Shown here piece after piece: positions 1-7,899 of a stretch of DNA of 64,000 bases; position 1 is the stretch's first letter; every line of letters starts with the position of its first letter. The notes under the pieces were generated by a model, which saw only the letters and a program-made list of their open reading frames with translations, did no database searches and was not told the origin of the DNA. Made by a program: the position numbers and the translations under genes. Source of the DNA: JABDMH01 sp965223105 (GTDB taxonomy: Bacteria; Bacteroidota; Bacteroidia; Chitinophagales; Saprospiraceae); contig OZ244987.1 of assembly GCA_965223105.1 (NCBI GenBank), positions 3,844,001 to 3,908,000 of the forward strand, in the 5' to 3' direction.

Positions 1-534
1 TCCCCAGGTAAGAAGCCACCAATATTGGGGAACTCTTTGTTCAATCTCCGGATATGAAGTTCTAAAATGGAGATACCGTTCTTTTGCAGTCAGGCTAAAA
101 TTTCGAATTATGCGTCTTTCTGCAGCTACAAATGCCCTCTCAATTATAATCCTAAAAAATCGCTCCAATTTGGGAATAACTCGGTAAAGTTCTTGAAGGG
201 TATGATGGTCAAACTGAAGTAACTCTGTGGCTTCCAGGCATTGCACATTATAGTTTGCAGGCGATTGGGTAATAAAACTTCCAAGGTCTCCGGTCCACCA
301 ATTTTCAATCGCAAATGCAACGATGTACTCCTGCCCTTTTTCGTCTACATTGAAGGTTCTAAGACAGCCCTTCACCACAAAACTCTCTACTCGACAGACG
401 TCACCTTGCTGTACCAGATATTGACCTTTCAAATATTTGCGAAAGCGGACTCGGTCGTTCAAGATGGTCACTTCATCATCAGTCAAAATGATATATTGAC
501 TCATGTGTTTGATCAAAGGCTCCGTATTCATCAT
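1..534 (-). pseudogene. Crp/Fnr-family regulator, frameshifted and cut by window edge
   Basis: The minus strand reads from ATG at 534 (a second ATG follows at 531) into a protein typical of Bacteroidota Crp/Fnr regulators: an N-terminal cyclic-nucleotide-binding-like beta barrel, a long dimerisation helix, then the run-up to the DNA-binding domain ending EQRVPQY. After that Tyr the frame gives WWLLTWG. One extra base in the T run at about 23-26 would instead give LVASYLG, the usual sequence at this point in the family. The helix-turn-helix lies beyond base 1 and is not visible. The gene is either broken by a single-base deletion or carries a sequencing error; the window cannot tell which. Ligand and targets are unknown. 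Confidence 0.75.
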
Positions 535-549
535 TGTATATTCACTTAC

Positions 550-900
550 AATAGGGTACCTCTAAGAACCCCGTTCGTGGGTCGGACACAATGGCTTCGC
601 CATTTGTTTTTTGAATCTTTTGAATCTATACTTCGTTGAATTTCATTCACGTAGCTCTGGCTATGCTCACTCAATTCGGAGTAGGAAAACACATTAGTTT
701 TACGTAAGAATTTCGATATTGGGTTTGCCAGATTGAGGCGGCAGGAGTGAAGCAGGGCGGGCTCCCTGCAAGCGACGACAACGAATAGATGGCAAAGCCA
801 ATGAAGAAATTGTAGATAATAACTGATGTGTTTGCCTACTAGTCTAAATCCAAAAAATTTTAAACCGGTCTCATTTAGAGGCTATTAGAGGTACCCTATT
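550..900. repeat. 16-bp inverted repeat pair bounding a non-coding block
   Basis: AATAGGGTACCTCTAA at 550-565 recurs as its exact reverse complement at 885-900. The left copy lies just upstream of the broken Crp/Fnr gene and the right copy inside a degraded reading frame. The 319 bases between hold no convincing gene. It could be the ends of a small non-autonomous element or a family of intergenic repeats. No flanking target duplication was seen. Confidence 0.5.
588..612 (+). terminator. hairpin plus T-run, terminator-like
   Basis: A 6-bp stem (590-595 with 599-604, loop TTC) is followed by a T-rich run ending in six Ts at 607-612. No intact plus-strand gene lies upstream, so it may belong to the repeat block or be a relic. 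Confidence 0.3.
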
Positions 901-1372
901 ATCATATATAATTTCTTGATTAATTTCTGCCATAATTTCATTGGCTTCAACTCCTAAAGGACCATATAACATCTTCAAATGGTCAGGACTAGCACTCCTC
1001 CCTCCACGCCCTATTTGGCGCCTTATACCTTAGGAGCAGGTATTTGCTGCAAGTTTAATAGCTTGACAGTTTTGCATAGATTGGGAGAATCGCATCTGCA
1101 ACACGGTAAAATTATACGGAGCCTTTAGTGGCTTGGCTTTCAAGATTGATTTACGGTTATACCATCTGTATTCAGGCGTTGTTCTGAACTGTGGAGAGCA
1201 GGTGTTCGATCATTGTGATGGGTAGTCTAATGTTAATGTTTTCAGCAATATAGACTATTGATCCTTTCACTTTAGTTTTGTCCAGGCAGCCATCAAATAT
1301 CTGCTCGCATACATTCAAACCAGCGTTATCTTCAAGCAAACGAACAAGGATTGAGTAAATAAATATCGAACA
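901..1372 (-). other. gene-poor stretch with degraded minus-strand coding remnants
   Basis: No intact gene is visible between about 566 and 1409. On the minus strand, protein-like fragments succeed one another in different frames: one holding IYSILVRLLEDNAG and ending VQNNA at about 1172, one ending AANTCS near 1032, and one ending NRVPLIASK inside the right repeat arm near 871. Overlapping frames broken by stops suggest a decayed gene. I do not recognise the family. Confidence 0.3.
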
Positions 1373-1409
1373 CGATTAACGATTTTGATTTTGGAGGTAA
1401 AACGGCAGA

Positions 1410-1691
1410 ATGAAAAAATTTGATTTAGAAGAACGATTAATTAATTTTTCGGTTTCGGTAATTGAAATTACTAAGGAAATGCCAAACAATTATGCGGCAA
1501 ATCACTTGGAGAAACAATGCTCAGATCCGAAACTTCAGCTTCTCTAAATTATGGCGAAGCACAAAGTGCTGAATCCCGAACTAAATGTTTAAAAATGAAA
1601 CAAGAATTCAAAACACAAAACTGGAAACAACGAGCTACTTTCAATTCTTGTAAAAAGCATAGAAACGGCTCAAAAGAATATGAAAACGTGA
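1410..1691 (+). pseudogene. four-helix-bundle protein (S23-like) remnant
   Basis: A GGAGG motif at 1393-1397 precedes ATG 1410. The protein starts MKKFDLEERLINFSVSVIEI, the typical opening of the short four-helix-bundle proteins related to the protein encoded in 23S rRNA intervening sequences. After HLEKQ near 1515 the frame is lost. Adding one T restores LLRSETSASLNYGEAQSAESR, the family core. A second frame change and an apparent internal deletion follow before the recognisable C-terminal helix NELLSILVKSIETAQKN, which ends at a stop at 1689-1691. Two frame breaks and missing sequence make real decay more likely than one read error. The biochemical role of the family is not established. Confidence 0.7.
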
Positions 1692-1918
1692 AAAATCAAA
1701 CATCAAACATAGTTCTAAAATCGCTAATCAGTGTTCCTTGTTCTTAAATCCAAGTACCGACTGACGAAGCCAAAAGATAACACGAGATATGAAGTCATAC
1801 TTCCTATCGGTCCTACAGGCTTTATCCAAACCGTTCAACTCAACATCTTTTCAGATATTTGGTTGGTCAGTTCGGCCATCTAATAGTATAGAATAACCCA
1901 ACCAGTCATTACGGTGAA

Positions 1919-3285
1919 TCAATTAGCTTGTACTGAATGCAGGAACTGCCAGACGATTCTAAGCTCTTTCTTTATTTCCTGCATTTCGCTTTCCAACGCT
2001 TCAATCTTTTTTTCTTTTGCCAAAAGGGCATTCTGGTGTTGCTTTAGCAGAGGTATGATATAGGTAACCATTTTGTCATATCGGATCCCATCAGGATACC
2101 CTTCGTGATTATATTCAACCAATGGTGTCAGTCCTAAATCATGAAAGTCTTCTGCAATAAAACCAATCTCCCATCGATCTGGAGCCCATTCTCGAGTATA
2201 TATTTTAGGAGTTGCCTCCAACAACACATCAAAGTCATCTTCTAAATCGCGAATATCTTGTTTATCCAGCCTAGATGAATTGTCGTACCCAATTTCACCA
2301 GTGACAAAATTGTATTGTACGTTTTTGTGATCTCCAATATTCCTTAGCCATCGTGCAAAGAGTTTTCCATCTTGCTCCACCTTAAATCTTGTAGATCCAT
2401 CTGGAGTTAGGATGTTTAGATTTTTTCCTCCCCAAATTTCCATATAACTATTTGCATCCTGAAGCCTGATTTGCGGAGTACTGGGGTCAGCATATAAGTG
2501 GAGCTTTCGTGCCGGGGAAACTGTACCTATTCCAACATTTCCACTGGTCTTTCTTAAGACCATTTGTGCTTCTGCAGTATCAACGCTTCCAGCATGAAAT
2601 TCTAAGGTAGCGTTAGAGATACCAAATCCATAGAAATCTTCACGAGTTGAGGCCTGATACACGGCCAGTTTTTTACCGCTGGAAGGACCAAGATCTAATT
2701 TATGTTACTCTTAGGCTTTGCTACTCCGATTCCGACTTTAACCGCATTTATTCCAGTTCCACCTATGATGGCGCAATTACTGCAGTCAACTTTGGCTTCA
2801 TAGCCTATGGCGATAGCCCGGTCAAGTGTGTCACCATAATTCAGCTGATTGGCATTATATCCAAAAAAGGAATTACGAGATCCGACAATATTTCTAGAGC
2901 CAGCCGACCGCCCTACAAAAGAATTAAAATTACCGATAGTATTGTTCCCTCCCGCTCCAGCACCGAAAAAAGAATTGTAATGACCGGCAACATTATCATA
3001 CCCTGCTCCATATCCCAAAAAAGAGTTATGTATCCCTGTATGATTGCTCATCCCGGATGAGGAACCCACAAAAGTGTTTCTCCTGTAAGTTGAAAAATTG
3101 GTATTGGAACCAGCATTGCTACCTATATGCAAGGTGGTCGTATCATCCATATGTCCCAAGTCCAAATTGCCTCTGATCTTACTATGTCCCTCCACGTCCA
3201 AATGAAAAGACTGAGCGAATATCTGCTGGTCTATGAACAAGGTAATAGCCAGTAGAAATGTGATCGAAAAAAATTGTTTCTTCAT
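1919..3285 (-). pseudogene. surface protein with S74 (tail-fibre chaperone) domain, frameshifted
   Basis: The N-terminal half (3285 to 2695) has a signal peptide (residues 1-25, ending IFAQ) and repeats of the NSFFGxxAGxxN type found in trimeric fibre or head-repeat proteins. It stops at KPKSNIN. The next frame, read from the same place, gives LDLGPSSGKKLAVYQAST and continues to 1919 with GNVGIG-type repeats, a degenerate S74 peptidase/chaperone region and a C-terminal coiled coil (KKIEALESEMQEIKKEL). One extra A in the ATAAATT run near 2700 would fuse both halves into one protein of about 450 residues. Such proteins are thought to be exported surface fibres that trimerise with help from the C-terminal domain. 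It sits 30 bp behind a LuxR-type gene in the same direction, so the two may be co-transcribed. Confidence 0.75.
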
Positions 3286-3315
3286 TTTTAGTTTGATTTG
3301 TTTGAGTGATTTATT

Positions 3316-3549
3316 TCAAGAGATGATGCCCATCTCAAAACCTTTGCGTACCAGCATGGCCGCATTTCTGGCCCCGACCTTCTGCATCAGGTTCTTACGA
3401 TGCGATTTGATGGTATCGTAGCTTAAGTACATATTCGATGCGATCTCTTTGGTAGAGAGTCCTTGGGAAATAAGTTGATACACTTCTACTTCCCGCGGTG
3501 TGATTTTATAATCACGGTTTGGACACTTACTATGACGATAAAGGATCAT
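3316..3549 (-). CDS. stand-alone LuxR/GerE-type DNA-binding protein
   Basis: This 77-residue protein is almost entirely a GerE helix-turn-helix: ITPREVEVYQLISQGLSTKEIA at residues 17-38 and the recognition-helix segment YDTIKSHRKNLMQKVGA at 44-60. There is no receiver or ligand-binding domain. It resembles the output domain of NarL-family response regulators that has lost or never had its sensor part. It lies 30 bp upstream of the S74 surface-protein gene on the same strand, so it probably regulates that gene, itself, or both. An N-terminal sensor domain further upstream was looked for in 3550-4047 and not found. Confidence 0.75.
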   Translation of the reverse strand: MILYRHSKCPNRDYKITPREVEVYQLISQGLSTKEIASNMYLSYDTIKSHRKNLMQKVGARNAAMLVRKGFEMGIIS

Positions 3550-4047
3550 TATTACATACTTTGCGATTTTCTTGAATAAACTTATGATTGCTCAAAAGGA
3601 GTAGCTTGCACTTACGTATCAAAGTCTTGGACCATTATCTTACCGGAGATAAAAAGTTTGTACTATTGTCTCACTCTCCCAGCAAAACAAAAAGTAAGAT
3701 TCTGATTATCAGGTAATAAGGGGTCTCTTGCTCCACAAAATTGAATTCAAGATCACTCCTTCAAGAATGGAGTTCCATGTTAACAAAATGGATAGCCGCT
3801 AATGAATTCGACCGCAGTTCAAAGACGGTGAATAGGAGGAAATTTCCTGGCCATCTATAATCCCCATCCTATTGTCACTACGCTGTGGCCATATCCGTAT
3901 ACATATTGACTTAAATGTACTTTTTCTACGGATCATTAATGGTTGGTATACGGATACACAAATGGCAATTCCCCGACCCTCAGTTGGAATCAATCATATC
4001 CTGAGGCCGGCGATTTCCCAGGTCTAAGGTAAATCCCTGTATCGCTG
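3550..4047. other. intergenic, no gene; 11-bp inverted repeat
   Basis: No supported gene. The divergent promoters of the LuxR-like gene and the EI24 gene should lie here. TATCCGTATAC at 3892-3902 is repeated in inverted orientation at 3946-3956, 43 bases apart, and could be an operator pair or a large hairpin. Confidence 0.35.
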
Positions 4048-4863
4048 ATGAGAAAACAATCACGGATGGAATCAAAAGAAAATCCAACTTGTTCTAGCAA
4101 TGAACAAGCTACGACCAGTATGATCAAAGGTGTGCTAAATGCCATCATAGCTTATTTTACAGCGTTTGGTCTGATTTCGCGGCTTCGGCTTTGGCGGTAC
4201 TTCATCATTCCCGGACTGATCAGCGTCGTCTTGGCTATATTAATTTTTGGAGCGGCCTGGATCTGGAGTGATGAGCTTGGTATATGGATGACGAATTGGT
4301 ATCCGTGGGAAAAAGGAAAGCACTTTACTACTCAAGTAGCCCGTGTACTAAGTGGCCTGATGATTGTGGCATTTGGATTAATCATCTATAAAAACCTGGT
4401 GATGGCTTTGGCCTCACCGTTTATGAGTCTCCTCAGCGAGCAAATTGAAAAAAAGTCGGGTCGCAGGCAGGAAAAACCAATGACTATCAAAAGAATGCTC
4501 GGTGAAATGATTAGGGGCATCAGAATAGCACTGCGCAATATATTCCGGGAAATTGTCATTACGATAGCCATTCTTTTGTTGGGACTTATACCCGTGTTCA
4601 GCCCCTTCGCACCTATTTTGATTTTTATCGCACAATCGTATTACGCTGGCTTTGGCAGCATGGACTTTACTTTAGAACGATATTTTGGAATAAAAGAAAG
4701 TATTCAATTCGTGCATCGACACCGAGGTATGGCCATAGGGAATGGTGCAGTATTTATTCTGTTATTGATGACCGGTCTTGGCTTTTTGATTGCCTTACCC
4801 TGGAGCACGGTAGCTTCCACGACTGAAGTGCTCACCGCCCTAGAGCATTCCGAAACGAGTTAG
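4048..4863 (+). CDS. EI24/CysZ-like integral membrane protein
   Basis: The 271-residue protein has a polar N-terminus and several hydrophobic segments (about 48-72, 105-135, 165-195 and 235-262). The central stretch LVMALASPFMSLLSEQIE is characteristic of the EI24 family (PF07264), which includes the E. coli sulfate-uptake protein CysZ. Bacteroidota members are poorly characterised, so sulfate transport is only a possibility, though nearby sulfur genes make it attractive. ATG 4066 is an alternative start that removes six residues. The gene stands alone, convergent with the sulfatase gene. Confidence 0.75.
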   Translation: MRKQSRMESKENPTCSSNEQATTSMIKGVLNAIIAYFTAFGLISRLRLWRYFIIPGLISVVLAILIFGAAWIWSDELGIWMTNWYPWEKGKHFTTQVARVLSGLMIVAFGLIIYKNLVMALASPFMSLLSEQIEKKSGRRQEKPMTIKRMLGEMIRGIRIALRNIFREIVITIAILLLGLIPVFSPFAPILIFIAQSYYAGFGSMDFTLERYFGIKESIQFVHRHRGMAIGNGAVFILLLMTGLGFLIALPWSTVASTTEVLTALEHSETS

Positions 4864-4899
4864 CGGCCTCCACCTGAGCATCTCAAAACATCGTTGTCC

Positions 4900-6324
4900 T
4901 TATTTGTAACGTTCACCCTGCACATCCATTTCCCAATCGGCGTAAAGGTTCCTGAATTCTTTCACTCGGGAGACCATGTCATCCAGCAGATTTGTTTTTT
5001 CACCAGGATCTTCTTTGAGGTTAAAGAGGTATTCTTGATCGTTCGTTCCATCCGATTCTCTAATGTACTTCCAAAAGCCTGATCGCAGGGCACGGCAAGT
5101 ATGGCTTCCTCTCTTTTTTCTCCAAAATAAAGGTCGGTTTCCCGTTGACTTTCCTTCTGCAATAAATCCCAAAATATCTATACCATCTAAGCCACGTGAG
5201 GCCTTCGCATTTAGAAGTTCTACAATGGACGCTGTAATGTCCATAGTGATGTAAGGCTGATCAATCGTCAACTTACTTTTGATTTTACCCGGCCAGCGAA
5301 TGATACAGGGTACTCGAATACCGCCTTCGAACACATGACCTTTATTTCCCGAATAAATCCCCGTGCTGCCTGTAGAGGTGGGGCCATTGTCTGACAAGAA
5401 AAAGATTATTGTATTCCGCTCAAAGCCCTTTTCCTCAATCTTCCCTAAAATGTTGCCAATCTCCTGATCAAAATCTTCGATCATCCTCCTGTATGTCCCT
5501 TGGTCAGCATTACGCCACCCCTCCATGGTCAAAGGCTTCTGACGATAATCTACCGGACTTTGCAGGGGCGTATGAGGTACAGTGTACGGCAAATAGAGAA
5601 AAAATGGTGTTGTGGTATCTTGATGATTCAGCCACTCTTCAGCTTCATCGGTGATGAGATGCGTTAGGTAGTAGCCGGTCCTTTGGTGAGGCTTACCGTT
5701 GCGATAAAAATCAGTATTCCCCTTCATGTAGGTTCCCAGGAATTCACCGATGGGTTCCGTATGATGAAAATAATCTACAGCACCACCCAGTGGACCGATC
5801 GAATAATCAAATCCGTGAGCTTCGGGTCGATGATCCGCCCCATCACCAAGATGCCACTTTCCGATAATCGCCGTCTGATATCCATGGTCCTTAAGTACCC
5901 TGGGCAAAACACTAAAGTCGACAGGTAGCCCCAATTGGCCGCTATCAGACAAAACCTTGGCCTCTTCATATCGGCCTATATTTCCCAATCCAATGGCACA
6001 TTCCAAACCCCCTACTCGCTGTTGATATCGCCCGGTGAGCAATGCGGCACGGGTGGGCGTACACTCAGGAGCATTTGCATAAAATGATGTCAGACGCACT
6101 CCTTGCGAGGCCAAAGCATCAATATTTGGCGTTTGGATCTCCGTGGCACCGTAACAAGAGAGATCTCCATACCCCAAGTCATCGGCGACAATCAATACGA
6201 TATTTGGCGGCCGATGCTGGCCAAATAGTAGTGATGGAATAAACAAAAGCAAAAGAACCAAAACCACAGGACCGTTAATGCTACCGATTCTCTGCCGACT
6301 ACCAACTTCTTTTCCTGAGCACAT
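4900..6324 (-). CDS. secreted type I sulfatase (arylsulfatase family)
   Basis: A hydrophobic export segment (about 19-34, ending LLFG) is followed by the sulfatase core: DD at 48-49 for calcium, and C88-T-P-T-R92, the motif whose Cys is converted to formylglycine by an anaerobic-type or FGE maturase. LTGRY at 96-100, GKWHLG at 155-160 and LSDNGP near 318 complete the active-site set. The 474-residue length is normal for the family. The substrate cannot be read from sequence; marine Bacteroidota use such enzymes on sulfated polysaccharides. No maturase is encoded in this window. The neighbouring metallophosphoesterase gene, 54 bp upstream in the same direction, may be co-transcribed. Confidence 0.9.
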   Translation of the reverse strand: MCSGKEVGSRQRIGSINGPVVLVLLLLFIPSLLFGQHRPPNIVLIVADDLGYGDLSCYGATEIQTPNIDALASQGVRLTSFYANAPECTPTRAALLTGRYQQRVGGLECAIGLGNIGRYEEAKVLSDSGQLGLPVDFSVLPRVLKDHGYQTAIIGKWHLGDGADHRPEAHGFDYSIGPLGGAVDYFHHTEPIGEFLGTYMKGNTDFYRNGKPHQRTGYYLTHLITDEAEEWLNHQDTTTPFFLYLPYTVPHTPLQSPVDYRQKPLTMEGWRNADQGTYRRMIEDFDQEIGNILGKIEEKGFERNTIIFFLSDNGPTSTGSTGIYSGNKGHVFEGGIRVPCIIRWPGKIKSKLTIDQPYITMDITASIVELLNAKASRGLDGIDILGFIAEGKSTGNRPLFWRKKRGSHTCRALRSGFWKYIRESDGTNDQEYLFNLKEDPGEKTNLLDDMVSRVKEFRNLYADWEMDVQGERYK

Positions 6325-6378
6325 CTCAACGGTGTTTTAAAGTCAAGGCCACAAAGTGGACTACTAGGTTTTGATGAT

Positions 6379-7278
6379 TTACCTGCTTTCCATGGTAAAG
6401 ATGGTTATTTCCGGTCGCACATTAAACCTAACCTGCCAGAAGTGACCTAGTGCTCGATTGATATACAAAGTCCTTCCATCCCGGAATTTAATTTCACCGG
6501 CTGAATACCTCCTATTTTTCACCGGTAAAACCGGTGGTGGCAAGAATGGCGGTTTGCATTGCCCACCGTGGGTATGACCAGATAGGATCCATCCTCGATA
6601 ATTGTTCCAGATGTCTAAATCACAAACGTCGGGATTGTGGCACAAGACGATATGGGCAGCCGAGGACTCACTACTCCTCATGACTGGATCCGGATCGAAA
6701 TTTGATGACCAGTAGTCATCAAAACCTATGAGATGTAGACCATCAATTTCTAACCTTTGATTTCTGAGCACAACAATATCTTCATTCGCAAGAATCTCAG
6801 CGATCGAGGCCGCTACGCTCGGGTCTGCCCAATTCCTTCCATGATCATGGTTACCAAAGATTCCGACAGTTGCCATTTTACCCTTTACGGCATATCGCAT
6901 CACTTCCTGCAACTGGTCAAGTTGGCTCCTGCTATCATAGGTTACAAAATCACCCGTATAGACCACCAGATCAGGACCGAACAATTGGGCTTTTTGAAAA
7001 GAGTCGATGATAAAATGATAGTCAAAGGTTTCACCAACATGAATATCACTTATCTGCATAAGGGTCTTGCCAGACCACTGATGCGGCAAGTGGTCAATGG
7101 GCATCTTTTTCCTGACGAACTCCAACCAAAAAGGCTCGATTTGCCAGGTATAGAAGCCACCAATACTGGCGGTTCCAGCAATCCCCATCATACCCTGTTT
7201 GATAAACGATCGACGATTCACGAGTGCCATTGATCCTTTCCCTGAGATACCCAAGGTGGTTTTCTCTGAGATGCTCAA
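6379..7278 (-). CDS. Tat-exported calcineurin-like metallophosphoesterase
   Basis: The N-terminus carries a twin-arginine signal, NRRSFIKQG at residues 21-29, followed by a hydrophobic stretch. The catalytic core follows calcineurin-like phosphoesterases: DIH at 78-80, GDF near 108, GNHDHGR near 142, a later histidine in LCHNPD, and SGHTHGG near 234-240. These are the ligands of a two-metal centre. The family includes YkuE/YaeI-type enzymes acting on lipid A precursors or other phosphodiesters, so the substrate is open. It precedes the sulfatase gene on the same strand. Confidence 0.88.
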   Translation of the reverse strand: MSISEKTTLGISGKGSMALVNRRSFIKQGMMGIAGTASIGGFYTWQIEPFWLEFVRKKMPIDHLPHQWSGKTLMQISDIHVGETFDYHFIIDSFQKAQLFGPDLVVYTGDFVTYDSRSQLDQLQEVMRYAVKGKMATVGIFGNHDHGRNWADPSVAASIAEILANEDIVVLRNQRLEIDGLHLIGFDDYWSSNFDPDPVMRSSESSAAHIVLCHNPDVCDLDIWNNYRGWILSGHTHGGQCKPPFLPPPVLPVKNRRYSAGEIKFRDGRTLYINRALGHFWQVRFNVRPEITIFTMESR

Positions 7279-7576
7279 AGTAATGACAAATCCGATTAGC
7301 TTTCAAGCCGATTTACAAATCAAAGAAAGTAGTAGGGAAAATAACGCTCATTCACCGGACCTCCTAGACGATTGACTTGGGTCTAGGAACCCACCTCTGG
7401 CTTTTGGGAATCGCTTTCACCAAATAGAGATTTCACTTATAGTTTCAACCTTGGGTAAAGAGCGGATATAAGTAGAACAAGTCGATGGAAAAATAGATCT
7501 CATCCGGGGCTTTGGCCCTTAGGTGATTAGATTTTAAATTTGCCTCAGTTTGGCCAAATGACGCTTTTTTATGGTT

Positions 7577-7590
7577 GTGATCAAGATCAC
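7577..7590. promoter_or_regulatory. GTGAT-N4-ATCAC palindrome upstream of cbb3 operon
   Basis: GTGATCAAGATCAC is a perfect 5+4+5 palindrome resembling Crp/Fnr operators, with TT on both flanks. It ends 81 bp before ccoS. The same motif occurs at 16702, 19540 and 20326. The rest of 7279-7670 shows no gene. Confidence 0.65.
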
Positions 7591-7598
7591 TTGGGTAG

Positions 7599-7612
7599 CT
7601 GATCAACATCAG
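7599..7612. promoter_or_regulatory. second, variant palindrome CTGAT-N4-ATCAG
   Basis: CTGATCAACATCAG lies 22 bp (about two helical turns) centre to centre from the palindrome at 7577 and ends 59 bp before ccoS. That is close to the distance seen at the other sites. Tandem Crp/Fnr sites on the same DNA face are a known arrangement. Confidence 0.5.
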
Positions 7613-7670
7613 TTTCTTGGGCAGTCGCCTTCCCTACCTTGCCGCCTAGTTTAGAAACATCAGCTAGACC

Positions 7671-7853
7671 ATGTCCATCTTATTTCTACTCATCGCCCTG
7701 AGTTTGCTTATTGCAGTGGGATTCCTGATCGGTTTTTTCTGGGCTGTTAAAACTGGCCAATATGATGATGATTATACACCAGCTATAAGAATCCTATTTG
7801 ACGACAAGCCAGAAAAAAAGACAGCTAGCCCACGTCAAGATGCTGACAAATGA
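7671..7853 (+). CDS. ccoS: cbb3 oxidase maturation protein CcoS
   Basis: A 60-residue protein with one N-terminal membrane helix (4-26) and the family signature GFFWAVKTGQYDD at 21-33, where the helix ends and the acidic patch begins. CcoS is needed to assemble haem and copper cofactors into cbb3 oxidase. It opens the operon and sits 46 bp before ccoNO. The copper ATPase gene ccoI/fixI that often precedes it is absent here. Confidence 0.9.
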   Translation: MSILFLLIALSLLIAVGFLIGFFWAVKTGQYDDDYTPAIRILFDDKPEKKTASPRQDADK

Positions 7854-7899
7854 TTAAATCCTATATATATTCGCCGCTAATTATAGACAACCTTGACCT

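Noticed and set aside
241..639. Plus-strand frame of 132 codons
   Set aside because: It lies opposite the Crp/Fnr coding frame, which has a clear family sequence; the plus frame has no recognisable features.
2647..3060. Plus-strand frame of 137 codons
   Set aside because: It is opposite the S74 repeat region on the minus strand and follows its repeat pattern, so it is a shadow.
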